Below are positions 40,807-49,083 of a stretch of DNA of 61,103 bases, one piece after another. The stretch lies in the NCBI GenBank assembly GCA_004102785.1, contig SCEJ01000016.1, positions 1 through 61,103 on the forward strand, in the 5' to 3' direction. The position numbers and the translations under genes are program-made. The stretch comes from Muribaculaceae bacterium Isolate-013 (NCI). GTDB lineage: Bacteria; Bacteroidota; Bacteroidia; Bacteroidales; Muribaculaceae. Position 1 is the first letter of the stretch, and every line of letters begins with the position of its first letter. The notes beneath the pieces were generated by a model. The model saw only the letters and a list, made by a program, of their open reading frames with translations. It was not told the origin of the DNA and did not search any database.

Positions 40807-40853
40807 AGCGGGAGTGCCAGAACCGGCGGTTCTGGCACTCCCGCTTTCTGTTT
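40807..40853 (+). terminator. Alpha-glucan operon terminator
   Basis: An 18-bp perfect stem (AGCGGGAGTGCCAGAACC and its complement, 40807-40824 and 40828-40845), a GGC loop and TTCTGTTT. Confidence 0.93.
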
Positions 40854-40910
40854 GCGGCCGCCACCGGAAACAATGCCGACCAATCCCTTTGATATATCGC
40901 CCAAAATATG

Positions 40911-40918
40911 TAACTTCG
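40911..40918 (+). promoter_or_regulatory. PH-domain gene -7 box (TAACTTCG)
   Basis: One mismatch from TAnnTTTG, 15 nt before the ATG at 40934. Confidence 0.45.
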
Positions 40919-40933
40919 CATAAATCAACACCT

Positions 40934-41416
40934 ATGCCCATGAAATCAAAAGTTGCATTGAGCCGGTTCTCGACCATTCTGACAGTTGTAGTGTTTGGAG
41001 TGCTGTTCATCGGGTGCATCGCCACGGTTCGCGAGAAACCGGCATTCTTCTGCCTGCTGGCCATTTACCTCATTCTCCTCATATCAGCCATGCTCTACGG
41101 CGCGGCATACATCAAAGTTGATGCCGACCACATCACATTAGGCAGCATACTCAGATGTAAACGCATCTCCATGCGCAAGGTGGAAAGCGCAGAGCGATTC
41201 CAGCCGACAATGGGAGCGATAAGAATATTCGCCTCAGGTGGATTCATGGGCTACTGGGGGATATTCCGCGAGGGAGACATCGGCAGATACTACGGCTTTT
41301 ACGGAAAAGCGTCCGACTGCTTCCTTGTGCGTATGAAAAACGGCGACAAATATGTGTTAGGCTGCAAAAACCCAGACGAGGTTGTCAGCTACATCAGGTC
41401 ACAGACCGGTGGATAA
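40934..41416 (+). CDS. Membrane protein with bacterial PH domain
   Basis: A 160-residue protein with two TM helices (about 14-33 and 40-60) and a cytoplasmic PH-like domain: YIKVDADHITLGSILRCKRI, SMRKVESAERFQPTMGAIRI, then FFGY-type core GGFMGYWGIFREGDIGRYYG and CFLVRMKNGDKYVLGCKNPD. Bacterial PH proteins of this size occur across Bacteroidales; their role, perhaps in stress or membrane homeostasis, is not settled. The ATG at 40934 (or 40940) follows the -7 box; longer upstream frames run through the terminator and are not credible. Confidence 0.8.
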   Translation: MPMKSKVALSRFSTILTVVVFGVLFIGCIATVREKPAFFCLLAIYLILLISAMLYGAAYIKVDADHITLGSILRCKRISMRKVESAERFQPTMGAIRIFASGGFMGYWGIFREGDIGRYYGFYGKASDCFLVRMKNGDKYVLGCKNPDEVVSYIRSQTGG

Positions 41417-41492
41417 GCCGCATGTGCCGTACGATTTACTGCGGCGGCACGAATAAAATTGACAAATTGTTGTGTATTTACGAAATTAATTG

Positions 41493-41500
41493 TAATTTTG
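41493..41500 (+). promoter_or_regulatory. gdhA promoter -7 box (TAATTTTG)
   Basis: TTG at 41470-41472, a 20-bp spacer and TAATTTTG; the leader to the GTG start is about 57 nt. Confidence 0.65.
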
Positions 41501-41561
41501 CCGCCGAAAGCCGCGAACGGCTTGCGCAAAATTGTTTTAGGTTTAATTTAACATACACACT

Positions 41562-42899
41562 GTGAAAGCAAAAGAACTGATGGACGACCTCCGGCTCCGT
41601 TTTCCCAATGAACCGGAATATCTCCAGGCCGTAGAAGAAGTGGTGACCTCGATAGAGGAGGTCTACAACGAATATCCCGCCTTCGAGCGGATGAACCTCA
41701 TGGAGCGCCTCTGCATGCCCGACCGCATCATATCGTTCCGCGTGTCGTGGGTCGACGACCATGGCCGGGTGCGCAACAACATGGGCTACCGCGTGCAGCA
41801 CAACAACGCCATCGGCCCCTACAAGGGGGGCATCCGCTTCCACTCTTCGGTCAACCTCTCCATCCTCAAGTTCCTCGCTTTCGAGCAGACCTTCAAGAAC
41901 GCTCTCACCACCCTGGCCATGGGCGGCGCAAAGGGGGGCTCCGACTTCTCGCCCCGCGGCAAGAGCGACATGGAAGTGATGCGCTTCTGCCAGGCGTTCG
42001 TCAATGAGCTGTGGCGCAACATCGGCCCCGACATGGACGTGCCCGCCGGCGACATCGGCGTGGGCGGCCGCGAAGTAGGCTACATGTTCGGCTGGTACAA
42101 GAAGATGACCCGCGAATTCTCCGGCACCTTCACCGGCAAAGGCCTCGACTTCGGCGGCTCGCTGATGCGCCCCGAAGCCACAGGCTACGGCAACGTCTAC
42201 TTCCTCCTCAACATGCTCGCCACCAAGGGGATTGACCTCGCCGGCAAACGCGTGGCCGTTTCCGGCGCCGGCAACGTGGCCCTCTACACCGCCGAGAAAC
42301 TCATCCGTCTCGGAGCAAAAGTGGTGTCGCTCAGCGACTCCGACGGCTCGCTCATCATCCCCGACGGACTTACCGCCGAACAGTTCGGCCAAGTGTTCGA
42401 GCTGAAAACCTCCTACCGCGGACGCCTCAGCGAGCTCGCCGACGAGGACTGGTGCGAATACCACCCCGGCAAACGCCCCTGGCAGCTCGTCAAAGCCGAT
42501 ATCGCCATGCCCTCGGCCACCCAGAACGAGCTCGACGGCGACGACGCCCGCGCTCTCCTGGCCCAGGGATGCATCGCCGTGAGCGAAGGCGCCAACATGC
42601 CCTCCACCCCCGAGGCCGTGCACGAATTCCTCAATGCCAAAATCCTATATGCCCCCGGCAAAGCCTCCAACGCCGGCGGGGTGAGCGTCAGTGGCCTGGA
42701 GATGGCCCAGAACTCGCAGCGCCTGAGCTGGACCGCCGAGGAGGTCGACGAAAAACTCAAAGGCATCATGGCCGACATCCACGCCCAGTGTATGCGCTAC
42801 GGCAAAGAGGCCGACGGCTTCTGCAACTACGTGCGCGGCGCCAACACAGCCGGTTTCATGAAAGTGGCCCGCGCCATGATGGCCCAGGGCATCGTCTGA
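41562..42899 (+). CDS. gdhA: Glutamate dehydrogenase, hexameric (NADP type)
   Basis: Reductive amination of 2-oxoglutarate, the main ammonia-assimilation route in Bacteroidales. The 445 residues fit the hexameric small-subunit family. Substrate motifs are GYRVQHNNAIGPYKGGIRFH, MGGAKGGSDFSPRGKSD with the catalytic lysine, and PAGDIGVGGREVGYMFG. The dinucleotide fold is KRVAVSGAGNVALYTAEKL. The start codon is GTG at 41562, giving MKAKELMDDL; an ATG at 41580 is an alternative. It stands alone with its own promoter. Confidence 0.95.
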   Translation: MKAKELMDDLRLRFPNEPEYLQAVEEVVTSIEEVYNEYPAFERMNLMERLCMPDRIISFRVSWVDDHGRVRNNMGYRVQHNNAIGPYKGGIRFHSSVNLSILKFLAFEQTFKNALTTLAMGGAKGGSDFSPRGKSDMEVMRFCQAFVNELWRNIGPDMDVPAGDIGVGGREVGYMFGWYKKMTREFSGTFTGKGLDFGGSLMRPEATGYGNVYFLLNMLATKGIDLAGKRVAVSGAGNVALYTAEKLIRLGAKVVSLSDSDGSLIIPDGLTAEQFGQVFELKTSYRGRLSELADEDWCEYHPGKRPWQLVKADIAMPSATQNELDGDDARALLAQGCIAVSEGANMPSTPEAVHEFLNAKILYAPGKASNAGGVSVSGLEMAQNSQRLSWTAEEVDEKLKGIMADIHAQCMRYGKEADGFCNYVRGANTAGFMKVARAMMAQGIV

Positions 42900-43052
42900 A
42901 GCCTCCCTCCCCGAATTCTCCCCTATAGTATCCTTTAATCCCCCCATTATAGCCACGGCTCCACGGCTGCTGCGAACGTCATAGCTCTCGACGGCAGCCT
43001 TGTGGCCGCGGCTTTTCACATCGATATGTTTCGGAGGGAGCACGGAAAATAG

Positions 43053-43060
43053 TATCTTTG
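43053..43060 (+). promoter_or_regulatory. GT4 gene -7 box (TATCTTTG), leaderless geometry
   Basis: Five nt (CACCT) separate the box from the GTG start at 43066; the third case in this window where the predicted transcription start coincides with the start codon. Confidence 0.6.
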
Positions 43061-43065
43061 CACCT

Positions 43066-44181
43066 GTGAAAGCAGAAAAAGAAACCGACCGACACCCGGC
43101 CCTGACCGACAGGCAACTGTTCGGCCGGGTAGTCTACATTGGCCCCACACTCCGGGCCGACGGCGGCATCGCCACGGTGCTCCGCTCCTACCGCGACATG
43201 CTGCCGGCATTCCGCCACATCGCCACCAACTCGCGCTTCGGCCCCCTGGGCAGCGCCGTGAAGATGGCGGCGCTGATGGTACGCCTGCCGCTGATGAAGC
43301 TCGCCGGAGGCACGGACATACTGCATATCCACGGCGCCACAGGCAAATCATGGATGCGCAAATCGTTGATAATACGCTGGGGGGCGTTCCTTGGATTCAA
43401 AACCGTGTATCACTCGCACGGCGGCTCGATGGCCGAATACTCGCAACGGTACGGACGTGAGAAAATGGGGCGGACACTCCGACGCTGTGCCGCCATAGCC
43501 ACACTTTCACATTACTGGCGCCACTTCTTCTCTGAGACATTCGGCCATCCGAATGTGGCTGTAATCAACAATGTTGTGGAGCGTCCGGCCGACGAGGAGC
43601 TGCACACCGCCGCTCCACGGCGCATGCTGCCCAGTGAAAACGCGCCGCTGCGCCTCCTATTCTTAGGAGCGATAAATGAGAAAAAAGGGATTTTCGACCT
43701 GGTGGAGACCATCGCCGCACATGCCGGCGACTGGCGCGGCAGGGTGATTCTCGAAGTAGGAGGCGACGGCCCGATGATGACGCAGTTGCGCGAAATGCTG
43801 AAACAAAGGGGCATCGACGAGATGATAAGGCTCCACGGCTGGATTTCCGGCTCCGACAAGGAAAATCTTTTTAAGCAGTGCGACGCCATCGTACTCCCCT
43901 CCTATATCGAGGGGATGCCGATAAGCATCCTCGAGGGTATGGCCCGAGCGATGCCCGTGATAGCATCAAATGTAGGTGGAATACCTGAAATAGTGACAGA
44001 TGGTGTCAACGGATTTATCTTCGCACCCGGCGACACCCATGCCCTCGCCTCTGCTATCAACGCCTACCTCTCCACCGACGGACTCCTTGCCCGCCACGGC
44101 GCCGAAAGCCTGCTTCGGGCCGAGCCTTTCCTGCCCGAAGCCGTCATCGCCTCGCTTGCCTCGCTATACCGCTCGCTATGA
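43066..44181 (+). CDS. GT4-family glycosyltransferase
   Basis: A 371-residue GT-B enzyme: VVYIGPTLRADGGIATVLRS in the acceptor half, ILHIHGATGKSWMRKSLIIR, then LLFLGAINEKKGIFDLVE and the E-x7-E motif SYIEGMPISILEGMARAMPV in the donor half. Likely builds a surface polysaccharide. GTG at 43066 was chosen because no ATG, GTG or TTG in frame lies between it and the conserved VVYIG strand, and upstream ATGs precede the -7 box. It converges on the acyltransferase-like gene, with only a small GAGGC/GCCTC hairpin between. Confidence 0.87.
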   Translation: MKAEKETDRHPALTDRQLFGRVVYIGPTLRADGGIATVLRSYRDMLPAFRHIATNSRFGPLGSAVKMAALMVRLPLMKLAGGTDILHIHGATGKSWMRKSLIIRWGAFLGFKTVYHSHGGSMAEYSQRYGREKMGRTLRRCAAIATLSHYWRHFFSETFGHPNVAVINNVVERPADEELHTAAPRRMLPSENAPLRLLFLGAINEKKGIFDLVETIAAHAGDWRGRVILEVGGDGPMMTQLREMLKQRGIDEMIRLHGWISGSDKENLFKQCDAIVLPSYIEGMPISILEGMARAMPVIASNVGGIPEIVTDGVNGFIFAPGDTHALASAINAYLSTDGLLARHGAESLLRAEPFLPEAVIASLASLYRSL

Positions 44182-44213
44182 CACGCGGCACAATCAGAGG
44201 CTGTCGCCTCCGA

Positions 44214-45164
44214 TCAAATCTCCCGCCGCAGGTTTACGGTGAAAGTAGGTTTAGGGGTGGCCCGGCAGCCTACCGACTCCTTGTAGTCGCAGAGGCCGCG
44301 GTTAATTATGCCTCCGTCGGTGGAATGGCCGATGTCGAGGATGCGCACCGGGGTATGGGCAAGATAGTATTTATATATTTCGAGCGGGAGGAGATTCATA
44401 GGGCGGGCATACTGCGCCTCGGGGAGGTCGCCCCAGTAGACTACCTGGGCCATTTCGTGATTCAGCCGGTGCACCTGGGCGGCGGCGGCCGGGGTGCCGT
44501 CGACAGTGAGCATGAAGAGGTCCATCGGCACTACGGCCGACGTCGCCACAATCTGCTCCAGGGCCATGTTGTGCGGGAATCCGCGGTGGAGGCGGTTGCG
44601 GTGAATCACGTCGTAGACGCGGGCAATGGCCTCGGGGGTTGTTTCAAGCCGTTCGAAACGGCAGTCGTGGCTCCGGGCCTGGCGCAGTTTCTCGCGCGCC
44701 GAGCGTGAATAAAGCTCCACGGGGTCGGTCACCCCGCGCAAATCCACATGGTAGTTTATTTCGACCGTAGCGCATCCGCCACTGAGGCGCTGGAGCACGT
44801 TGACCGACTTGGCGTAGAGCCCCGGGGAGATAAAGGGCGGGGGGAGGGTTACGCGCAGCGCCATGCCGCGGCTGGCGGCGAACTGTGCCGCCAGGAGATA
44901 CATATCCTCCACGGCGCCGGCAGTCTGCTCCCTGGTCAGCAGCAGCCCCCCGAAGGGAGCTGAGAACGGTGAGCGGGCCATCGCGCCGCACATGCCGAGA
45001 ATCAGGCCGCCGCGCAGGCGCGTGTCGCGGAAGGTGAGGAATTCCACGCTGTCGGCCTTCGGAGCGTTGAGCAGCGCGAAACCGACTGAGTTATATATAT
45101 GAGATGGCCGCGTGAAAAGCGCGGCCATCTCATTATGTGATACCTGGATAAGCTCCATGTTCAA
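44214..45164 (-). CDS. GNAT/FemAB-type acyltransferase-like protein
   Basis: A 316-residue protein of the BioF2/FemAB-like GNAT group. Recognisable parts are YNSVGFALLNAPKADSVEFL, the linker SRSAREKLRQARSHDCRFER typical of the second GNAT half, then MALEQIVATS and a C-terminal RILDIGHSTDGGIINRGLCD that matches the late GNAT strand and acceptor loop. FemAB relatives add amino acids or acyl groups to lipid-linked or peptidoglycan precursors; here the acceptor is unknown. It lies 19 nt after pgi on the same strand with no promoter of its own. Confidence 0.78.
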   Translation of the reverse strand: MNMELIQVSHNEMAALFTRPSHIYNSVGFALLNAPKADSVEFLTFRDTRLRGGLILGMCGAMARSPFSAPFGGLLLTREQTAGAVEDMYLLAAQFAASRGMALRVTLPPPFISPGLYAKSVNVLQRLSGGCATVEINYHVDLRGVTDPVELYSRSAREKLRQARSHDCRFERLETTPEAIARVYDVIHRNRLHRGFPHNMALEQIVATSAVVPMDLFMLTVDGTPAAAAQVHRLNHEMAQVVYWGDLPEAQYARPMNLLPLEIYKYYLAHTPVRILDIGHSTDGGIINRGLCDYKESVGCRATPKPTFTVNLRREI

Positions 45165-45183
45165 GGTTTACGGTTCAATGGGC

Positions 45184-46527
45184 TCAGATGCGCGACTTGA
45201 TGGCGGCGGTAGCCTCCTCGTAGCCGGGCTTCTCGAGGAGCGCGAACATGTTGCGCTTGTAGTCCTCCACGCCGGGCTGGTTGAAGGGGTTCACCTCCAG
45301 GAGGTAGCCGGAGATGCCGCAGGCTTTCTCGAAGAAGTAGATGAGCTCGCCGAGGTATTTCTCCTTGAGGGCGGGGATGGTGACGCGGATCACGGGCACG
45401 CCGCCGTCAACGTGGGCGATGCGGGTGCCGAGCTCGGCCATCTTGTTCACCTCGTCAACGCGCTTGCCGGCGAGATAGTTGAGGCCGTCGAGGTTGGCGT
45501 CGTCGGAGGGGATTACGGTGTTGTGAGCCACCTCTTCAACAGAGAGCACGGTCTCGAAGATGGTGCGCTCTCCGTCCTGAATCCACTGGCCCATGGAGTG
45601 GAGGTCGGTAGAGAAGTCGACCGATGCGGGGAAGATGCCCTTGTGGTCCTTGCCCTCCGATTCGCCGTAGAGCTGCTTCCACCATTCGCCGAAGAAATGG
45701 AGTTTGGGATTGTAGTTGACCATAATCTCGATTTTCTTGCCGGCGCGGTAGAGGGCGTTGCGGGTTGTGGCGTAGAGCCACGAGAGGTTGCCGTCGCCTT
45801 CGGCCACAGTGGCGGCCTGCATTGCGCGGGCGCCTTCCACGAGGGCACGGATGTCATAGCCTGCGGCGGCGATGGGGAGAAGCCCTACGGGAGTGAGCAC
45901 CGAGAAGCGGCCGCCGACATTGTCGGGGATGATGAAGGTCTTGTAGCCCTCTTCGGTGGCGAGCTGGCGGAGAGCGCCTTTCTTCTCGTCGGTGATGGCC
46001 ACGATGCGGCGTGCGGCGGTTTCCTTGCCCACCTGCTTTTCAAGCTGCTCCTTGAGGAGGCGGAAAGCGATTGCAGGCTCGGTGGTGGTGCCCGACTTGG
46101 AGATTACGATGATGCCGAATTTCTTGTCGGCGAGGAAGTCCTGGAGCTCGTTGAGGTAGTCCTCGCCGATATTCTGGCCGGCGAAGAGCACGCGGCAGCG
46201 GCGGGGGTCATCCATGGGGCGGAGCTGTGCGAACTGGTCGGCGAGCGCCTCGATCACGGCTTTCGCGCCGAGGTATGAGCCGCCGATACCTACTGCCACG
46301 ATATAGTCGCACTCATCGTTGAGCGCCTTGGCAGTGGCCTCGATATCGGCCAGGTGAGCGTCGGTGATTTCAGAGGGGAGATTCACCCAGCCGAGGAAGT
46401 CGTTGCCCAGGCCGGTGCCTTTATGAAGTTTTTCGAGAGCTGAGGCAGCCTCGGGGTCGAGGGCCTGGATCTGCTCGGCGGTAACGGTGCCGAGCACGTT
46501 TTTAACGTCTACGTTGATAGTTGCCAT
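45184..46527 (-). CDS. pgi: Glucose-6-phosphate isomerase
   Basis: Interconverts glucose 6-phosphate and fructose 6-phosphate. The 447-residue protein is the short bacterial form. Signatures are [40 protein letters not shown], the [19 protein letters not shown] motif, and [18 protein letters not shown]. The ATG at 46527 ([12 protein letters not shown]) follows the -7 box at 46555-46562; an in-frame ATG at 46587 lies upstream of that box. It heads a two-gene unit with the acyltransferase-like gene. Confidence 0.96.
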   Translation of the reverse strand: MATINVDVKNVLGTVTAEQIQALDPEAASALEKLHKGTGLGNDFLGWVNLPSEITDAHLADIEATAKALNDECDYIVAVGIGGSYLGAKAVIEALADQFAQLRPMDDPRRCRVLFAGQNIGEDYLNELQDFLADKKFGIIVISKSGTTTEPAIAFRLLKEQLEKQVGKETAARRIVAITDEKKGALRQLATEEGYKTFIIPDNVGGRFSVLTPVGLLPIAAAGYDIRALVEGARAMQAATVAEGDGNLSWLYATTRNALYRAGKKIEIMVNYNPKLHFFGEWWKQLYGESEGKDHKGIFPASVDFSTDLHSMGQWIQDGERTIFETVLSVEEVAHNTVIPSDDANLDGLNYLAGKRVDEVNKMAELGTRIAHVDGGVPVIRVTIPALKEKYLGELIYFFEKACGISGYLLEVNPFNQPGVEDYKRNMFALLEKPGYEEATAAIKSRI

Positions 46528-46554
46528 GATGTTGAGATATTGTTTTTCCGGCTG

Positions 46555-46562
46555 CAAAGATA
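46555..46562 (-). promoter_or_regulatory. pgi promoter -7 box (TATCTTTG)
   Basis: Minus-strand TAnnTTTG 27 nt upstream of the pgi ATG. Confidence 0.65.
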
Positions 46563-46662
46563 CGCAAAAAACGCGATTAACGCACATCTTTGCAGTTAAA
46601 TGAGTATAACGTGTGTTTTATGAGCTTAACCGAGTGCGTTCCGGCTGAGGCGGACGGTGGCG

Positions 46663-46923
46663 TCAGGGCACCGGGTCGTAGCCAGAACCGCCCCAGGGGT
46701 GGCATCGCAGAATGCGGCGCAGGGCGAGCCATGAGCCGCGCAGAGGGCCATGGCGGCGCAATGCCTCGAGGGCATATTGCGAGCATGTGGGGGTGAAGCG
46801 GCATGCCGGGGGGAACATGGGCGAAATGGCACCCCGGTAAAATTTCACCATCCCTATCAGCAGCATGTTGAGGGCTGCCGTCGGGATGGCGGTCAATTTC
46901 TTTACTGAGGGGCGGAGAGACAT
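46663..46923 (-). CDS. yidD: Membrane protein insertion efficiency factor YidD
   Basis: An 86-residue inner-membrane-associated protein that aids YidC-dependent insertion. The family signature is continuous: [20 protein letters not shown], then [15 protein letters not shown] and [19 protein letters not shown], with the three conserved cysteines. It overlaps rnpA by 22 nt, the classical rnpA-yidD order, although here dnaA/rpmH are not nearby and hemD takes the upstream position. Confidence 0.95.
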   Translation of the reverse strand: MSLRPSVKKLTAIPTAALNMLLIGMVKFYRGAISPMFPPACRFTPTCSQYALEALRRHGPLRGSWLALRRILRCHPWGGSGYDPVP

Positions 46924-47351
46924 GGCGCGGGGGGATATATTTTTTTGAGGATGCGGCGCACGGCGGCGTTGACACGCTGATAGTCCTCGGGCTTGTCGGC
47001 GACGTAAATGAATGCCACGTCGTAGCGCGGAGTTTCGGCGGTGTCGGCGATTTTCATCGGCCGGGCCAGGCGGTAGGCCTCGCGCACCCGGCGACGCATC
47101 AGCACCCGATCAACGGCATGTCGCAGCCTTTTCTTCGGTATGGAGATGAGGAATTTAACCGGCGGCCGGGCCGTCGGGGCGGCATCGCGCGGAGGCATTG
47201 CCGGCGCCCACACCGCACGCAGCGGATAGGCCAGTGCCGAGCCGCCCCCCTGCGGGGCGCAGCGGGCGGCGAAGAGCCGGTCGATGGCGGTCTTTGAACA
47301 GAGGCGGTGGGCCTTGGGGAGCCGGTTTGTCGACATCGGCGTTTGCGTCAT
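46902..47351 (-). CDS. rnpA: Ribonuclease P protein component
   Basis: Basic protein subunit of RNase P for tRNA 5' maturation. The 149 residues include an early helix ([17 protein letters not shown]), the strand [15 protein letters not shown] and the RNR-type signature [18 protein letters not shown]. An Ala/Pro-rich insertion ([15 protein letters not shown]) lies in the usual loop. One nucleotide separates it from hemD; the last 22 bases overlap yidD. Confidence 0.93.
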   Translation of the reverse strand: MTQTPMSTNRLPKAHRLCSKTAIDRLFAARCAPQGGGSALAYPLRAVWAPAMPPRDAAPTARPPVKFLISIPKKRLRHAVDRVLMRRRVREAYRLARPMKIADTAETPRYDVAFIYVADKPEDYQRVNAAVRRILKKIYPPAPCLSAPQ

Positions 47352-47352
47352 G

Positions 47353-48159
47353 TTATTCTTCGGGCACGCCCTGGTTCTCTTTCAGGAAGAGGTCGACGGC
47401 GGCGGTGATTGACGGAGCCTTGGGCGATGGAGCCTCGATGTCGAGACGCAGACCTGCTGCCTCCACGGCCTTGGCGGTGGAGGCGCCGAGGCATCCGATG
47501 CATATTTCCCCCTGGTTGAAGCTGGGGAAGTTCTTCATCAGCGAGTCTATTCCGGCCGGGGAGAAGAACAGGATCATATCGTAGTCGAACGGCTCGCCGG
47601 GGGCGAAGTCGTTTGACACTGTGCGGTACATCACGGCCTTGGTGTAGGCAATCCTGTGCATGTCAAGGGCATTTGTGCCGGCGTTATGCACATCGGAGAT
47701 TGCATAAAGATATTTCTCCTTGTTGTGCTTTGTGAGGGCGGGAATCAGGTCGTCGAGCTTGCCGGTCTGGCCATGGAAAATCTTGCGCTTGCGGTAAACG
47801 ATGTATTTCTGCAGATAGAGGGCGATTGTCTCGGTGGTGCAGAAATATTTCATTGTGTCGGGCACAGTGACGCGCATCTCCTCGCAAAGGCGGAAGAAAT
47901 GGTCAACGGCCTGACGTGCCGTGAAAATCACGGCAGTGAAATCGTTGATATTGATTTTCTGCTGACGGAACTCGCGGGCAGAAAGGCCTTCTACTTTGAT
48001 AAAGGGACGGAACACTACTTCCACGCCGTATTTACGCGCTATATCGTAATACGGCGACTTATCGGAAGCGGGCTTGGGCTGCGATACAAGAATTTTATTT
48101 ACTTTCACGATGCGGTAACAAGGTAAATCACTGCCTGTCAGACTCTTCATGCGAGCCAT
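47353..48159 (-). CDS. hemD: Uroporphyrinogen-III synthase
   Basis: Cyclises hydroxymethylbilane to uroporphyrinogen III. The 268-residue protein carries the Bacteroidales HemD pattern: VNKILVSQPKPASDKSPYYD, VVFRPFIKVEGLSAREFRQQ, AVIFTARQAVDHFF, FDYDMILFFSPAGIDSLMKN and IGCLGASTAKAVEAAGL. HemD is poorly conserved, but position and motifs agree. The true start may be the GTG at 48108 (VKVNKILVSQ), since relatives usually begin there; the ATG at 48159 gives 17 extra residues. Part of the DUF4271-hemD-rnpA-yidD run. Confidence 0.88.
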   Translation of the reverse strand: MARMKSLTGSDLPCYRIVKVNKILVSQPKPASDKSPYYDIARKYGVEVVFRPFIKVEGLSAREFRQQKININDFTAVIFTARQAVDHFFRLCEEMRVTVPDTMKYFCTTETIALYLQKYIVYRKRKIFHGQTGKLDDLIPALTKHNKEKYLYAISDVHNAGTNALDMHRIAYTKAVMYRTVSNDFAPGEPFDYDMILFFSPAGIDSLMKNFPSFNQGEICIGCLGASTAKAVEAAGLRLDIEAPSPKAPSITAAVDLFLKENQGVPEE

Positions 48160-48163
48160 AAGA

Positions 48164-49060
48164 TCAGAGGGTTTTACAGATTTCCGTGGCGGAGACGTAC
48201 AGTACGATGACTGGTATTATTTCCAGGGTGCAAAGGTACAAAATAAAATAGAGGAGGGAGAGAAAATTATTGTAAAAAATTCTAAAACCTTTCACAATTA
48301 ATACAATTCTGACCGATATATAAGCCACGGCGGCCACCATGAGCATTGCCCCGCAGAGCCCCGGATAGAAAAGCGCCACAACCGCCGGGAGCATGAGCGC
48401 CACGCCAAGGAGGGCGGCGGCGGCATTGAGCCCGCGCATCCAGGAGGAGGCGCCCCCGCGGTCGGCGAACACATAGCCCACCAGGGCGCCGGCGCATATC
48501 TGGAAGATGTAGTATCCGGCAGTGAGGGCAGCCAGAGCGCATACGGTAGCCGATACACCGGCCGCCGAGGAGTAGCCGAGCCATTTATATAGGAGAATCC
48601 CTCCTGACACGCAGAGCATCAGCAACAGCAGCAGGAATGTGGGGGTTTCGTTAGAGGCGGTGTCGTCGAAAGCGTTGCCGCGGCGGCGCACCGACCACAG
48701 GCGCTGCGGCAGCGAGCGGAAAAGGCGGCGCACATGCCCCATCCCCAGCCCGGCGAGCACAAATATCCCCACCAGCAGCGACAGCACCACAGGGTTGTCG
48801 GCCACGCTGCCGTGGCGCAAGGGGGCGTCGACCCCCTGGAGCCACCCGGGCGCGGAGGTGTGGTAAAGAGCCTTGTCGGCGGCGGAGAACGGCGCCATAG
48901 CCTCGCTGCACGATGCGAACGGCACCGGAGCCCATGAGGGGCGCGCCGCCGCAGAGTCGGCGACGGCGGGTGTCGCGGCGGCATGGGCAGCCGGGGCCGG
49001 GGCTGCCGCCGCCGGGGTGTCGGCAGCCTGCTGTGGCATATCGCTGGAGGTCTGTGGCAT
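48164..49060 (-). CDS. DUF4271 membrane protein
   Basis: A 298-residue protein. The first 80 residues are Ala/Pro-rich and disordered (many PAAAA-type runs); then about six or seven TM helices with LLSLLVGIFVLAGLGMGHVR, FLLLLLMLCVSGGILLYKWL and the conserved FRIFYNNFLSLLYFILYLC before the end. DUF4271 proteins regularly precede hemD in Bacteroidales; their function is unknown. The gene lies 4 nt upstream of the longest hemD start and 23 nt after the Na/Pi cotransporter. Confidence 0.85.
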   Translation of the reverse strand: MPQTSSDMPQQAADTPAAAAPAPAAHAAATPAVADSAAARPSWAPVPFASCSEAMAPFSAADKALYHTSAPGWLQGVDAPLRHGSVADNPVVLSLLVGIFVLAGLGMGHVRRLFRSLPQRLWSVRRRGNAFDDTASNETPTFLLLLLMLCVSGGILLYKWLGYSSAAGVSATVCALAALTAGYYIFQICAGALVGYVFADRGGASSWMRGLNAAAALLGVALMLPAVVALFYPGLCGAMLMVAAVAYISVRIVLIVKGFRIFYNNFLSLLYFILYLCTLEIIPVIVLYVSATEICKTL

Positions 49061-49083
49061 ATAGGATTATGCGTGGGGAGGGG

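Noticed and set aside
45112-46278. Open frame antisense to pgi
   Set aside because: Shadow of the phosphoglucose isomerase gene; no start signal or domain.
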